Source: Halorhodospira abdelmalekii
Lineage (GTDB): Bacteria; Pseudomonadota; Gammaproteobacteria; Nitrococcales; Halorhodospiraceae
Length of the DNA stretch: 64,000 nt
Assembly (NCBI RefSeq): GCF_016583625.1
Contig: NZ_NRRN01000003.1
Span: 37,710 to 101,709, forward strand
Reading direction: 5' to 3'
Part shown: positions 9,550 through 19,405 of the stretch, one piece after another
How the letters are laid out: each line of letters begins with the position of its first letter
Position numbering within the stretch: the first letter of the stretch is position 1
The notes under the pieces: model-generated
Told to the model about the DNA's origin: nothing
What the model saw: only the letters and a program-made list of their open reading frames with translations
Databases searched by the model: none
Program-made: the position numbers and the translations under genes

Positions 9550-10911
9550 ATGGTCACAACGACGATCGGCGCCATAGCGACTGTACTCTCGCTGCTGCTG
9601 ATGATCGCAGCCGGGACCTTCGAGGCTCGAGCACAGCGTCTCGGTAAGCGGCTCGATGCAGAGAGCGCTCGCGATATCAAGTATTGGCAGCGCGGGGCGG
9701 CCAGTCTCTTCGCCATCGCCACCCTGCCCGGCTTGATCAGTCGCCCAGCACCGGAGTTTGCCGCCGCCGTCCACGACGCCCTCAGCGCACTTTCGCCGAT
9801 GTTTCTCCTCCTCGGCGCTCTGTGTTTTATCGCCAGCGCCAGCAAAATCTTGCCAGCTTGGCGGCGATATCGGGAACAGCGCGCACAGGACGCCCAAAAG
9901 CAGAGACTGGCCGAACTCGGCGATCCCTTCCCCGAAGTCTCGGCGGCGATTGCTCAGAGTCTGGAGCAGTGTCTGCCAGGCATGACCGTCAAGCGCGATG
10001 TTCGGGACGGCGATGGCCACCACGCCAGTTTGCTCCTTGAGCCCAATGGCGAGGGTGAGGCCGAGGGTCGCTACATCATCTACGCCCTGCCGCGCGTTAA
10101 CCTGTTCAAGGGTGAAGGCAAGGAAAAAGGGAAAGACCGCGGCAACGCGGCGCAGCGACAAGGGACGAACAGAGCGACCGAGGCCGCTGATGGCAGCCAC
10201 GTCAACCTGAATCTAAACGCCGTGAGTCGCGCAGCCAAGGCCGCCTCGGCCTTCGAGGGGCGCCCGCTCCTGTGGACTCCGGCGCAGGGCAACCCCACCG
10301 GGTACTATGCACCCGTCGATTGGGAGATGCGCCCCTACGTCGTCGAAGGCAAGGACATTCACCTCGCCGAGGCGATCAAGAAATTCGAACTCGCCGGTCG
10401 CTCGGAACGGCGCCGCCGCGAGGCGCGTGAGGCCGCCCGGAAGGCGGAAGAGGGCGATCCGCGGCACCACCTGCCGGTGCGTACCGAAATCACCGCCGAT
10501 AAAGCGCGAGCAGCAGCCAGCGACCGCGACGGCTGGGAGCGCTTCAACCGCCTCGCTCCCCGCCACCCGCACATGATCGAGGTCATCCGCCGCCGCGCTC
10601 GCAATATCTGCGATCTTTGTACCCAGACCATCATCCCTGAAGAGAGCGGCAAGATCGCCGTTACCGATCACGAGCATGTATGCAAGAACGATGCAACGGT
10701 CCGCATCGCCCTCAATGAGGGCCCCGAACCGGTTTCGCAGAACATGCCCGACTGTGCTCAGTGCCACTATGAGTACCCGGAACTCTACGAGTCGTGCGTC
10801 TCGCGGTTAACCACCACACACTCCGGAAAATGCCCCGACCCGCAAAAAAATGCCGAGCGTGATGCTGAACTCGATCACCGAGAGAAGCTTGCCCGCTTAG
10901 CAGGACACTGA
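9550..10911 (+). CDS. Unknown two-TM protein with C-terminal Cys-pair (zinc-ribbon-like) domain
   Basis: A 453-residue protein of no recognised family. Two N-terminal hydrophobic helices (about 5-20 and 73-98) are followed by a charged cytoplasmic-type region. A lysine-rich stretch lies near 185-215. The C-terminus has four Cys-containing motifs: CDLC, HEHVC, CAQCH and CVSRL...KC. CDLC plus CAQCH would form a classic zinc-ribbon or treble-clef site. Base composition matches the neighbours. The gene is divergent from the acidic hypothetical gene and converges on tmcA with 9 nt between stop codons. No catalytic motif was seen. Confidence 0.75.
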   Translation: MVTTTIGAIATVLSLLLMIAAGTFEARAQRLGKRLDAESARDIKYWQRGAASLFAIATLPGLISRPAPEFAAAVHDALSALSPMFLLLGALCFIASASKILPAWRRYREQRAQDAQKQRLAELGDPFPEVSAAIAQSLEQCLPGMTVKRDVRDGDGHHASLLLEPNGEGEAEGRYIIYALPRVNLFKGEGKEKGKDRGNAAQRQGTNRATEAADGSHVNLNLNAVSRAAKAASAFEGRPLLWTPAQGNPTGYYAPVDWEMRPYVVEGKDIHLAEAIKKFELAGRSERRRREAREAARKAEEGDPRHHLPVRTEITADKARAAASDRDGWERFNRLAPRHPHMIEVIRRRARNICDLCTQTIIPEESGKIAVTDHEHVCKNDATVRIALNEGPEPVSQNMPDCAQCHYEYPELYESCVSRLTTTHSGKCPDPQKNAERDAELDHREKLARLAGH

Positions 10912-10920
10912 AGCGGTCCG

Positions 10921-13296
10921 CTAGACGGTTCGCTCCAATAGCGCACCGATCACCCCGCGTAAGCGCGTAAGCGCTGCGCGCCTTCCGCTGACCCCTAATC
11001 GAGCGGCAGTTTCGGCCCAGCTGCGCTGCTGTGCGACCTTACCCAGCAACGCGGCAGCCTCATCTCGAGTGCAGCCCCCCTCGGGGGCGATCGTGAATAG
11101 CAGTCGCAAACCACCATCGCGCAGTAGTGGCAAGCTAGCCGCGTAGCCCCGCTGACCGTAAGCGAAGCCGGCTAGCTCGCGACGCTGCCATGCCGGCAAG
11201 CGCAGCGGTTGAAGCGCCTCGTGTTCGGCAACGCGCAAGATCTCCCACGCCACATCGGGGTCGAGGCTAGCCAGCGGCTCGCTCAGCAAGCTGCCGGCAA
11301 CGGCACGCAGCCGCTGCACCGCCTCGTCCACCACGGCCTCGCCCGGGGCCTCCAGGCCCTGTGCCATGAGTGCCGCGTGCTCTCCGCTGGCTGGCTCCCG
11401 GCGCATCCCGACTGCCACACTGCTTAGCCCGCAGGCGCGCCAGAAGTGGACCAGCTCGCAAGTGGCGCCGAAACTTGTGCCGAACAGCGCAACCCCTTGC
11501 TCTACGGCATCTCGCCGCACTTGTGCCACCAACGCACGCCCAACCCCCCGGCGTTGCGCCTGTGGATGCACGGCGATACGCAAGACCCGTAGCGCTAATA
11601 GCGAGGGCGCGCGGGCGATAGCAGCGTGGGTCGCTAGCATCTGCCCGAGCAGGTGACCGCGCAGACGGCGGCGGCCTGCCCAGACGGCCTCGGCAAGCGC
11701 TGGTTCGAGTCCACCCTCCTCGGCCACCACGGCTATACCGACAACGCTCGCCCCTACACACGCGCCGTAGAGACGAATCCCTGGAGCATCGAGCCACTGG
11801 CGCAGATCGAGCGGACGGGTCCGGTAGTGGGCCGCCACCAACAGTCCAAGGCTCTGTTTCAGGAGTCGTTCATCAGCGGCTAGGCGGTCGCGTTCAAACC
11901 GCTCGATATGCACAGCGGCTTCGTCGTCGACTTCGTGGACAGACACTTCGGCGGGCTCTTCGGCGGGCTCTTCGGCGGGCTCTTCGGCGGGCTCTTCGAT
12001 GGCTGCAGCGTTGCGAGACGAAGGAAGCACGATCTGTGAGGCCGGTTCAGCAGCCAACAGCAGCACTTCGCTGAGCCACGCCTCGAGACGATCGCCAGCC
12101 GCCCAGCGAATCGGCGTCTGCAGTTTGATCTCGCGCCACTGCGGAGTCATCGCAGTCAGATCGGCCCGAAAGCGGACATCGAAACCGCGCCCGGTCCCTT
12201 CGTAGCCGTGCACAGTCGTTGCGAAAGCAATCCGCGGTGCCCGCCGCAGGAGTGCTTTGAGCAGCGCCACCGGGAGACCGGCTGCTTCATCGACCACGAC
12301 CCAGGCGGTGCGCAACGCCTCACTCAGGCTCTGCGGACTGCCCTGTTGGCCCGGTAGTTGGCCGGGTTGGTCCAGTTGGGCGAGTTCACCCTCGCACGCA
12401 TCGCCGTAATGGTCACGGCGTCGATCGCCACCCCCACGACCCCCACGACCAACCCCATCAGCGAGCAGATCGCCATCAAGCCCACCGCCCTGCTCTAAGG
12501 CATCGCGCAAGGCCGCCGGCTCGATATAGCGCACTGTACTGCCGTCGGCAGCGCGCAGTATGCGACGCCCGTGCCGCTCACCGCCGATACGCGCCTGGGC
12601 GTGGCAAAACACCGCTTCAGCCGCCTCCAGGCTCGGCGCCGTCACCACGACGGCGCGCCGCCGCCCACCGCCGAGCACCTCACCGATCGCTAAGCCGAGG
12701 GCCGCCGATTTGCCCCGGCCGCGATCGGCGCTGAGCACCACCGGGCGCCGCCGATGACCTGTTGCCCCACGCACCAGCGCAGCGACCGCCGTGCGCTGAT
12801 CGCTACTGCAGCAGCCGCGCTCATCGCTCTCGAGAGCCGGCGCCGGCGCTATCGTTAAGGGCGGCAGCGGATCGTTCGGCCGGTAGCACTCGATCCACGG
12901 CGCCGCCTGCAGCGCCGTCACAAAGCGCTGCAGGAAGCGTCCGCCGGCCTCATTCAGCGAACGCCCAGCCGGCAACAATCGCTCCAACACCGCATCGGGC
13001 TGCTGTTGCCACGTCTGCCACTCTGGGGTCAGCAGCACCAGCACCCCACCGCCCCGCAACGAGCCAACCGCTGCGGCCAAAGCGTCGGGGTCCAGCCCCG
13101 CGTGAGCATCGAAGACGATCAATGCCTGTGTCGTGCCGAGGACCCGCCGAAAGTGCTGCGGCGAGTAGGCCTGAACCCCGGCGGGCGCCGCCGGCCCGAG
13201 CCACAGCGCCTCCGTGGCCGCCCCCGCTAACAGGCGACCTGCCGCCGCCCGCCCCCAAGCTGCCGGCCCTGCTAGGCAGAGCAGACGGCGACTCAC
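10921..13296 (-). CDS. tmcA: tRNA(Met) cytidine acetyltransferase
   Basis: TmcA forms N4-acetylcytidine at the wobble position of elongator tRNA-Met, using acetyl-CoA and ATP. The order fits: N-terminal domain, RecA-like helicase domain with Walker A SADRGRGKSA and Walker B TAWVVVDEAAGLP, GNAT domain with the acetyl-CoA loop RIAVHPQAQRRGVGRALV, and a C-terminal tRNA-binding region. It is about 790 aa against about 670 in E. coli; part of the excess is a Gly/Arg/Asp-rich insert after the Walker A domain and an EEPA repeat between helicase and GNAT domains. GTG at 13296 overlaps the hrpA stop as GTGA; a GTG at 13311 in the same frame is an alternative. It is translationally coupled to hrpA. Confidence 0.9.
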   Translation of the reverse strand: MSRRLLCLAGPAAWGRAAAGRLLAGAATEALWLGPAAPAGVQAYSPQHFRRVLGTTQALIVFDAHAGLDPDALAAAVGSLRGGGVLVLLTPEWQTWQQQPDAVLERLLPAGRSLNEAGGRFLQRFVTALQAAPWIECYRPNDPLPPLTIAPAPALESDERGCCSSDQRTAVAALVRGATGHRRRPVVLSADRGRGKSAALGLAIGEVLGGGRRRAVVVTAPSLEAAEAVFCHAQARIGGERHGRRILRAADGSTVRYIEPAALRDALEQGGGLDGDLLADGVGRGGRGGGDRRRDHYGDACEGELAQLDQPGQLPGQQGSPQSLSEALRTAWVVVDEAAGLPVALLKALLRRAPRIAFATTVHGYEGTGRGFDVRFRADLTAMTPQWREIKLQTPIRWAAGDRLEAWLSEVLLLAAEPASQIVLPSSRNAAAIEEPAEEPAEEPAEEPAEVSVHEVDDEAAVHIERFERDRLAADERLLKQSLGLLVAAHYRTRPLDLRQWLDAPGIRLYGACVGASVVGIAVVAEEGGLEPALAEAVWAGRRRLRGHLLGQMLATHAAIARAPSLLALRVLRIAVHPQAQRRGVGRALVAQVRRDAVEQGVALFGTSFGATCELVHFWRACGLSSVAVGMRREPASGEHAALMAQGLEAPGEAVVDEAVQRLRAVAGSLLSEPLASLDPDVAWEILRVAEHEALQPLRLPAWQRRELAGFAYGQRGYAASLPLLRDGGLRLLFTIAPEGGCTRDEAAALLGKVAQQRSWAETAARLGVSGRRAALTRLRGVIGALLERTV
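11949..11996. repeat. 12-bp in-frame tandem repeat inside tmcA
   Basis: Four perfect copies of CGGCGGGCTCTT encode a run of EEPA on the minus strand, in the linker between the helicase and acetyltransferase domains. The unit is a multiple of three, so copy-number change keeps the frame. Confidence 0.9.
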
Positions 13297-16200
13297 GGCA
13301 ACGCTCGCCACAGCGCCTCGAGCCGCTTCTCGGAGACCTTCTCACGCGTCCCGACCTCTTGCGCAAAGAGCGAGACCCGGTACTCCTCCAGCAGCCAGCG
13401 CAACTGCTCAAGCTGCGGGTCGGGCACGCCGCGCTCAGCGCGCGCCGCCAAGCGCTGATGGACCCGCTCGTGCCAGGGACGGATGGTGCGCAGCGGCAGG
13501 CGATCCTTACTCGGTGTGCGCTGTAGCTTATCGATGCGCTGCTCCAGCGCCTTTAAATAACGCGGCAGGGCGGAGAGCTGAGCCGCCGGCGTCTGCTCAA
13601 TAAAGCCGGGGTAGATCAGAGTGCCTAAGTGCGCCTCGATATCTTGCAGGCTCTCCAACAGCGCCGGCTGACGAAGCCGCTTGAGCGATTTGCGTACACT
13701 CTGGTAGCGAGTGAGCACTTCGTCGAGATCGCGGCAGAGGCGCTGCGCCGTCGGCACGAGCTCAGCGCGACCGGCAGCGAGCCGTTCGGTAAAGAGCTCG
13801 GGCTCGCGCGGCATCTCACCCTCAAGAAAGCAGCGATCGAAGGCGGCTCGCAGCACTGCATCGCGCAACTCATCGTCGCTGCCAAGGCCGTGGTACTTCA
13901 GCCGCAGTGCGCGCAACTCATCGAGCTTACGCAACATACGCACCTGCTGCGGCAGCGCCAGCATGAAGAGGCGCCGCACCCCAGCGTGGCAGACCCGCGC
14001 TGCCTCCTCGGCCGAGTCACACAGGGTTAGGGCGACAGACTCTCGCTCATCGCGCAGCGCCGGATAGGCGTGCACCTTCACCCCGGCTTGCTCTAGAGTA
14101 ATGTGGTGCGGCAGTGCGCCGAAGTCCCAGCTTTTGATGCCGCTGCGCTGCCACTCGGTCTTACGCTCGCTGCCATTTGCGGCCTGGCTGAGTGCCGTCC
14201 TGGCCTGCTCGCCGAACTCGCGCTGGAGTGCGGCAAGGTCGCGCCCGCAGGCCAAAACTTCGCCGTTGCGGTCGATCACCCGAAACGACATCTGCAGGTG
14301 CACGGGCAACTCGACCGCCTCGAGCGCGCCAGCGGGCAACTCAACACCGGTCATCCGCTGCAGCTCGCGCGCCGTGGCATCGAGCAAGGAGCCCTCACCG
14401 GCGGGGATCGACTCAAGCACCGCGCGGGCAAACTCCGGGGCGGGTACAAAGTGGCGCCGCAGCCGCTTCGGCAGCCCACGAATCAGGGCGGTGACCTTTT
14501 CGTGACGCAGCCCCGGAACCAGCCACTCGAACGGCGCCGGGGTCAAGGCGTTCAGGGCTGCGATCGGCACCATAGCCGTCACCCCATCTTCGCTCGTCCC
14601 CGGCTCTAAGTGGTAGGCCAACGGCAACTCGATGCCGGCGACCTGCACCGTATCGGGAAAGTGCTCCGCGGTGGTGGGCGGTGCCGCTGCCCCCTGACGC
14701 AGCAGATCGGCGCGACTCATGTGGAGAAGCTGTGGCTCCTTGCGCTCAGCACGCCGCCGCCACTTTTCAAACGCCGCGGCATCGCAGATATTCTCAGGGA
14801 TACGAGCGGCGTAGAAGGCGGCCCACTGCTCGGCATCGGCGAGCAGGTCGCGGCGCCGGCTCTTCGCCTCCAGGCGTTCGATCTCTTCGGCCAGCGCCTG
14901 ATTGTGGCGCAGAAAGTCGCCGCGGGTGCGCACCGCACCGGCGACTAGACCGTCGTATAAAAAGATCTGGCGGGCGCGCTCGCGATCGATGCGTGCGTAG
15001 TTGACCTTCCGCCCGCTGACGAGCACCAGCCCAAAGAGGGTGACCTGCTCCTCGGCCACCACACGCCCAGCGCGCCGCTGCCAGCGCGGCTCACTGTAGC
15101 TGCGCGAGACCAAATGCAGTGCGGCCGCCTCGATCCACTCCGGCCGTACCGCGGCCACGGTACGCGCGAAGAGCCGCCGCGTCTCCAGCAGCTCACCGGC
15201 CATGATCCAGCGCGGGCGTTTGTTCGCCAGCCCCGAGCCGGGGAAGATCTGCAGTTTCACGCCGCGCGTCCCGAGCCAGGTTCGCTCTTCGTGGTGGCGA
15301 GCCACTTGGGTGGCAAAACCGGTCAGCAGGGCACGATGGATCGCCTCGTAGCGCTCATCAATCGCCCCTTCTGTGGAGGCTGTAGAGGCTGCAGGAGCCG
15401 TGGATGTCGACGCAGACGCCGGTGTCGATCCCTTCGACGACGGCGATGGCGATTTCACCGCCGCTGGTGCTGATGCCGCTACGGCACGCCGGCGACGGCG
15501 CCGCTGCCCCGGTTCTGCCTCCTGCAGCATCTCGGCGAATTGGCGCCGCACCTCGGCCCACTCGCGCAGTCGTTGCGGGGCGAGAAAGTGCTCGCGGCAC
15601 CATTGTGTCAGTTGCCGCCGCGTACACGCCTGTCGCTGTTGTTGGTAGTCGTGCCAAAGATTGAGCAGCGCTACGAAGTCGCTCTGCGCATCGTACCAGC
15701 GCCCATGCGCCCGATCGGCCGCCTCTTGGGCCTCCAGCGGCCGCTCACGCGGATCTTGGATCGCCAGCGCCGCAGCGATGATCAACACCTCGCGTTCGAC
15801 GCCGTGCTCCCGCCCAGCGAGTAAAATCCGGGCAATGCGCGGATCGGCCGGAATGCGCGCCAAGTGCCGGCCGCGCGCAGTGAGGCGACGCTGCTCATCG
15901 ACCGCCTCCAGCTCAAAGAGCAGGCGCAGTGCATCGTTGATATAGCGCTGCTCAGGCGGCTCGATAAAGGGGAAGCGCTCGATCTCGCCGAGACCGAGCG
16001 CCTTCATCTGCAGGATCACTCCGGCGAGGTTGGTGCGCAGAATCTCCGGATCGGTGAAGCGCGGCCGGCTGGCGTAGTCCTCCTCAGCGTAGAGGCGGAT
16101 GCAGATCCCCGGTGCTTCGCGCCCGCAGCGTCCAGCACGCTGATCGGCCGAGGCCTGCGCGATCGGCTCGATCGGCAGCCGCGAGACCTTGGTGCGGTGG

Positions 16201-17135
16201 CTGTAGCGACTGATCCGCGCCCGTCCCGAATCGACCACGTAGCGGATACCGGGGACTGTTAGCGAGGTCTCGGCGACATTCGTCGCCAGGACCACGCGGC
16301 GCCCACCGCCGCGGCGAAAGACGCGCTGCTGCTCAGCGCTCGATAGCCGGGCATAGAGCGGCAAGATCTCGGTCGCCGCCGGCGGCTGCCGGCGCAGCGC
16401 CTCGGCACACTCACGGATCTCGCGCTCACCGGAGAGAAAGACCAAGACGTCGCCGGGGCCGGCGCGCGTGAGTTCGTGGACGGCATCGACGACGGCCTGC
16501 GGCAACTCCACACCGTCACGCTCTTCAAAGGGGCGGTAGCGCACCTCGACTGGGTAGGTCCGTCCCGAGACCTCAAAGACGGGGGCGTCGTCGAAGTGCT
16601 CGGCGAAACGCTGCGGATCGATGGTCGCCGAGGTGACGATCAGCTTCAGATCAGGGCGCTCGGGCAGCAGCCGCTTTAGGTAGCCGAGCAAGAAGTCGAT
16701 GTTGAGGCTGCGTTCATGCGCCTCATCGATGATGAGGGTATCGTAAGCCTCCAGCCGGGGATCGGATTGGATCTCGGCAAGCAACATCCCGTCGGTCAGA
16801 ACCTTGACCTGCGTCTGTGCGCTGACCTGATCGGTGAAACGGACCTTATAGCCGACCCCTCCGCCGAGTTCGCAGCCGGTCTCCTCCGCGAGCCGGGCCG
16901 CCAGCGACCGGGCGGCGATGCGCCGCGGCTGGGTGTGACCGATGCGCCGCTGCACACCCCGCCCGAGCTCCAGGGCCATCTTCGGCAGCTGGGTCGACTT
17001 ACCGGAGCCGGTCGCCCCGCAGACGATCACCACCGGATGCGCACGGATGGCCGCCAACAGCTCGGGACGTGACTCAACAACCGGTAACCGCGGATCGTAC
17101 TCAAGCTGCAACATACGCCAAAGAGTGCTATTCAA
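13293..17135 (-). CDS. hrpA: ATP-dependent RNA helicase HrpA (DEAH box)
   Basis: DEAH-box helicase of 1280 aa, the usual size for bacterial HrpA. Motifs: I GATGSGKSTQLP; II DEAH in LIIDEAHERS; III SATID; VI QRAGRCGREAPG; then the HA2/OB-fold region and the DUF3418-type C-terminus of the family. HrpA acts on mRNA and on stalled ribosomes. A low-complexity Ala/Ser/Thr/Pro linker lies near 550-595. The TTG at 17135 has GAGGG close upstream; an in-frame ATG at 17114 is the alternative. The stop overlaps the tmcA start. Confidence 0.95.
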   Translation of the reverse strand: MNSTLWRMLQLEYDPRLPVVESRPELLAAIRAHPVVIVCGATGSGKSTQLPKMALELGRGVQRRIGHTQPRRIAARSLAARLAEETGCELGGGVGYKVRFTDQVSAQTQVKVLTDGMLLAEIQSDPRLEAYDTLIIDEAHERSLNIDFLLGYLKRLLPERPDLKLIVTSATIDPQRFAEHFDDAPVFEVSGRTYPVEVRYRPFEERDGVELPQAVVDAVHELTRAGPGDVLVFLSGEREIRECAEALRRQPPAATEILPLYARLSSAEQQRVFRRGGGRRVVLATNVAETSLTVPGIRYVVDSGRARISRYSHRTKVSRLPIEPIAQASADQRAGRCGREAPGICIRLYAEEDYASRPRFTDPEILRTNLAGVILQMKALGLGEIERFPFIEPPEQRYINDALRLLFELEAVDEQRRLTARGRHLARIPADPRIARILLAGREHGVEREVLIIAAALAIQDPRERPLEAQEAADRAHGRWYDAQSDFVALLNLWHDYQQQRQACTRRQLTQWCREHFLAPQRLREWAEVRRQFAEMLQEAEPGQRRRRRRAVAASAPAAVKSPSPSSKGSTPASASTSTAPAASTASTEGAIDERYEAIHRALLTGFATQVARHHEERTWLGTRGVKLQIFPGSGLANKRPRWIMAGELLETRRLFARTVAAVRPEWIEAAALHLVSRSYSEPRWQRRAGRVVAEEQVTLFGLVLVSGRKVNYARIDRERARQIFLYDGLVAGAVRTRGDFLRHNQALAEEIERLEAKSRRRDLLADAEQWAAFYAARIPENICDAAAFEKWRRRAERKEPQLLHMSRADLLRQGAAAPPTTAEHFPDTVQVAGIELPLAYHLEPGTSEDGVTAMVPIAALNALTPAPFEWLVPGLRHEKVTALIRGLPKRLRRHFVPAPEFARAVLESIPAGEGSLLDATARELQRMTGVELPAGALEAVELPVHLQMSFRVIDRNGEVLACGRDLAALQREFGEQARTALSQAANGSERKTEWQRSGIKSWDFGALPHHITLEQAGVKVHAYPALRDERESVALTLCDSAEEAARVCHAGVRRLFMLALPQQVRMLRKLDELRALRLKYHGLGSDDELRDAVLRAAFDRCFLEGEMPREPELFTERLAAGRAELVPTAQRLCRDLDEVLTRYQSVRKSLKRLRQPALLESLQDIEAHLGTLIYPGFIEQTPAAQLSALPRYLKALEQRIDKLQRTPSKDRLPLRTIRPWHERVHQRLAARAERGVPDPQLEQLRWLLEEYRVSLFAQEVGTREKVSEKRLEALWRALP

Positions 17136-17186
17136 GCACGCCCTCGCGATCGCGGAGACCGAGCCTGCTGCACACTAGAGACACCA

Positions 17187-17726
17187 TTACGCCTCATTAT
17201 TGCCGCCGCTGATTGCCCGATAACGCCGCGGTGGAAAGTGCAACGGAGTCACCTCCCAAGCCGTCTCGGCACACTCGAGGATGAGCATCGAAGGCCCCGT
17301 GCCGACCCGCACCCGCCCGGCCGCCCCAGGGTTCAGCACCCACGGCAACACGCTATCGTCGATACTCAGCTCATGGGTGTGGCCACAAACGATCGCCCGG
17401 ACCTCGGGTATTTCACTGCGCAACCGCTCGTTACGCGCCACCGCGGCGACGCTCTCACCGTGGAGGACGGCCAACTGTCCGCCCGGCAGATCGAGGGTCA
17501 ACCGCTCGGGTAGGTTCTCAAGCATGTGCTCTTCGTGCGCCGGCCACGTCTCCGGATCATCGACATTGCCACGCACGGCGTAGACCTCTTCGCGCGGTTG
17601 CATCGCACAAAGCACCTCGGCCCCGCCAATATCGCCAGCGTGCACCGCCAAATCGCATTCGGCCAGTTGATCAGCAATGCGCGGATCGAGAAAACCGTGC
17701 GTATCGGCAACAATACCAATTCGCAT
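17187..17726 (-). CDS. YfcE-like metallophosphoesterase
   Basis: Calcineurin-like phosphoesterase of 179 aa with all metal-site blocks: DTHG (D8, H10), GDIGG, GNVDD and GHTH. Size and the lack of extra domains fit the YfcE/MJ0936 phosphodiesterase family; the physiological substrate is unknown. It sits between hrpA and thrH on the same strand. Confidence 0.9.
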   Translation of the reverse strand: MRIGIVADTHGFLDPRIADQLAECDLAVHAGDIGGAEVLCAMQPREEVYAVRGNVDDPETWPAHEEHMLENLPERLTLDLPGGQLAVLHGESVAAVARNERLRSEIPEVRAIVCGHTHELSIDDSVLPWVLNPGAAGRVRVGTGPSMLILECAETAWEVTPLHFPPRRYRAISGGNNEA

Positions 17727-17820
17727 ATAAGCCCTTCCCGGTGCGCCCAGACAGCGCCCCTGATCGTGCTAACTCGGGCGGAGACCCGATCCTGTGCAGT
17801 AGATGGTCACAGCTGTGTTC

Positions 17821-18435
17821 TTACTTGACCGCAAAGGCAGCGTCAATGGCTGCCCGCAGGTCAGTATAGGCTGTGGTAACGGGGAAGTGCGGGAACTGCT
17901 CGGCAATCTCCGGCGGTGGCTGGAAGAAGATCCCGGCATCGGCAGCGCCGAGCATGCGCGTGTCGTTGTAGGAGTCACCGGCTGCCACCACGCGGAAGTT
18001 CAGCTCCTGCAGGGCGCGCACGGCCTGGCACTTGTGGTCTTCCAAGCGGATAATGAAATCGTCGATGCGCCCCTGTTCGCTCACTTTGAGGCTGTGGCAA
18101 AAGAGCGTCGGCCAACCGAGCTGGGCCATGAGCGGACGGGCGAACTCATAGAAGGTATCCGAGAGGATGATCACCTGATAGTCGGCGCGCAATCCATCAA
18201 GAAACTCGCGCGCCCCCGGTAGCGGCTCAAGACCGGCAACCACCGCTTGGATGTCGGCCAACCCCAAGCCGTGCCGCTCCATATCGGCCAACCTCAGCGT
18301 CATCAACTCGTTATAGTCGGCGATATCGCGCGTCGTCGCCCGAAAGGCGTCGACCCCGGTAATATCGGCGAGATTGATCCAGATCTCCGGCACCAGCACG
18401 CCTTCCAGATCGAGACAGACGATGTTCAAGCGCAT
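17821..18435 (-). CDS. thrH: Bifunctional phosphoserine phosphatase/homoserine phosphotransferase ThrH
   Basis: HAD-superfamily enzyme of 204 aa. It has the ThrH form of motif I, CLDLEGVLVPE, with D9 as the expected nucleophile and Glu instead of the second Asp, then SDTFYEF (motif II) and AAGDSYNDT (motif IV). ThrH transfers phosphate from phosphoserine to homoserine, linking serine and threonine synthesis. Extended similarity to Pseudomonas ThrH (for example ATTRDIADY, ILSDTFYEFARPLM) makes this a specific assignment. Confidence 0.93.
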   Translation of the reverse strand: MRLNIVCLDLEGVLVPEIWINLADITGVDAFRATTRDIADYNELMTLRLADMERHGLGLADIQAVVAGLEPLPGAREFLDGLRADYQVIILSDTFYEFARPLMAQLGWPTLFCHSLKVSEQGRIDDFIIRLEDHKCQAVRALQELNFRVVAAGDSYNDTRMLGAADAGIFFQPPPEIAEQFPHFPVTTAYTDLRAAIDAAFAVK

Positions 18436-18602
18436 TCCCTCCTGACGAGCAGCCCCACCGACAACGACAAGAATAGCGGGGCCGACAATCTAGTCCTTAT
18501 CTGCCGCATGTGCAAGGGGAGCACAGCCGCACGAGCAACCCGGAGAACCACCCGCGCCCCCTCTTCCCACGGAAACCCCGTTAGGAGTACAGCGCTAAGG
18601 CC

Positions 18603-18630
18603 TTGTCCCACGCATCCACTTAGGTAAACT
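18603..18630 (+). promoter_or_regulatory. Possible sigma-70 promoter for BI-1 family gene
   Basis: TTGTCC (18603-18608), 16-nt spacer, TAAACT (18625-18630), about 38 nt before the start codon. Match is moderate. Confidence 0.4.
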
Positions 18631-18667
18631 GAACTTTTACCCCTGTTCAAAAGATGGAGTCCTATCG

Positions 18668-19366
18668 ATGTCTCAACGTTTCCCCACTGGACCGACTGGG
18701 CGAAGCACCACAGCCGCCAGCACTGCGACAGCCGACCGGCAGCAGGCGCTCGCAACCAATCGCCTCATCCGCAACACCTACGGCCTGCTCGCCCTGACGT
18801 TGGCGTTTAGCGCCCTGACCGCTGGCTTTGCGGTCCTCTCCGATGCACCACGTCTGAACATCTTTATCGTCCTCGGCGGCTTTTTCGGGCTGCTCTTCCT
18901 AACCCAGTATCTGCGCAACAGCATCTGGGGACTGGCCTCGGTCTTCGCCCTAACCGGTTTCATGGGCTTCACGCTCGGGCCGATTATCAATTTCTACCTC
19001 GGTCTGCCCAACGGCGGCCAGACGGTAATGACGGCCTTCGGCGGCACAGCGGCGATCTTTATCGGCCTCTCGGCCTACGCCCTGATCAGCCGGCGTGACT
19101 TCAGCTTCATGCGCGGCTTCCTCTTTGCCGGCATTCTGGTCGCCTTCCTGGCAGCCCTTGCGGCCTACTTCCTGCAGATGCCGAACCTCTCGCTGGCCGT
19201 CAGCGTGATGTTCATGGTCCTGATGAGCGGTTTGATCCTCTATCAGACCAGCGAACTGGTCAACGGCGGTGAGACCAACTACATCATGGCCACCGTGACG
19301 CTCTATATTGCTATTTACAATCTCTTTTTGAGCTTGCTGCAGCTGCTCGGGCTGGCTAGCGACTAG
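18668..19366 (+). CDS. Bax inhibitor-1/YccA family membrane protein
   Basis: A 232-residue protein with seven hydrophobic helices and the BI-1/LFG family layout, including the conserved late segment GGETNYIMATVTLYIAIYN (YccA/YbhL-type). YccA in E. coli interacts with FtsH; other bacterial members are pH-sensitive calcium leak channels. The N-terminal 40 residues are Ser/Thr/Ala-rich. The ATG at 18668 has GGAG 8 nt upstream. It is divergent from thrH. Confidence 0.9.
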   Translation: MSQRFPTGPTGRSTTAASTATADRQQALATNRLIRNTYGLLALTLAFSALTAGFAVLSDAPRLNIFIVLGGFFGLLFLTQYLRNSIWGLASVFALTGFMGFTLGPIINFYLGLPNGGQTVMTAFGGTAAIFIGLSAYALISRRDFSFMRGFLFAGILVAFLAALAAYFLQMPNLSLAVSVMFMVLMSGLILYQTSELVNGGETNYIMATVTLYIAIYNLFLSLLQLLGLASD

Positions 19367-19405
19367 GAGAGAGGCCTTCAATCCGTTGGCGCTTAGAGCG
19401 CCGGA

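Noticed and set aside
16259..16576. Long alternative frames within hrpA and tmcA
   Set aside because: High GC suppresses stop codons; the helicase and acetyltransferase frames carry all the family motifs.
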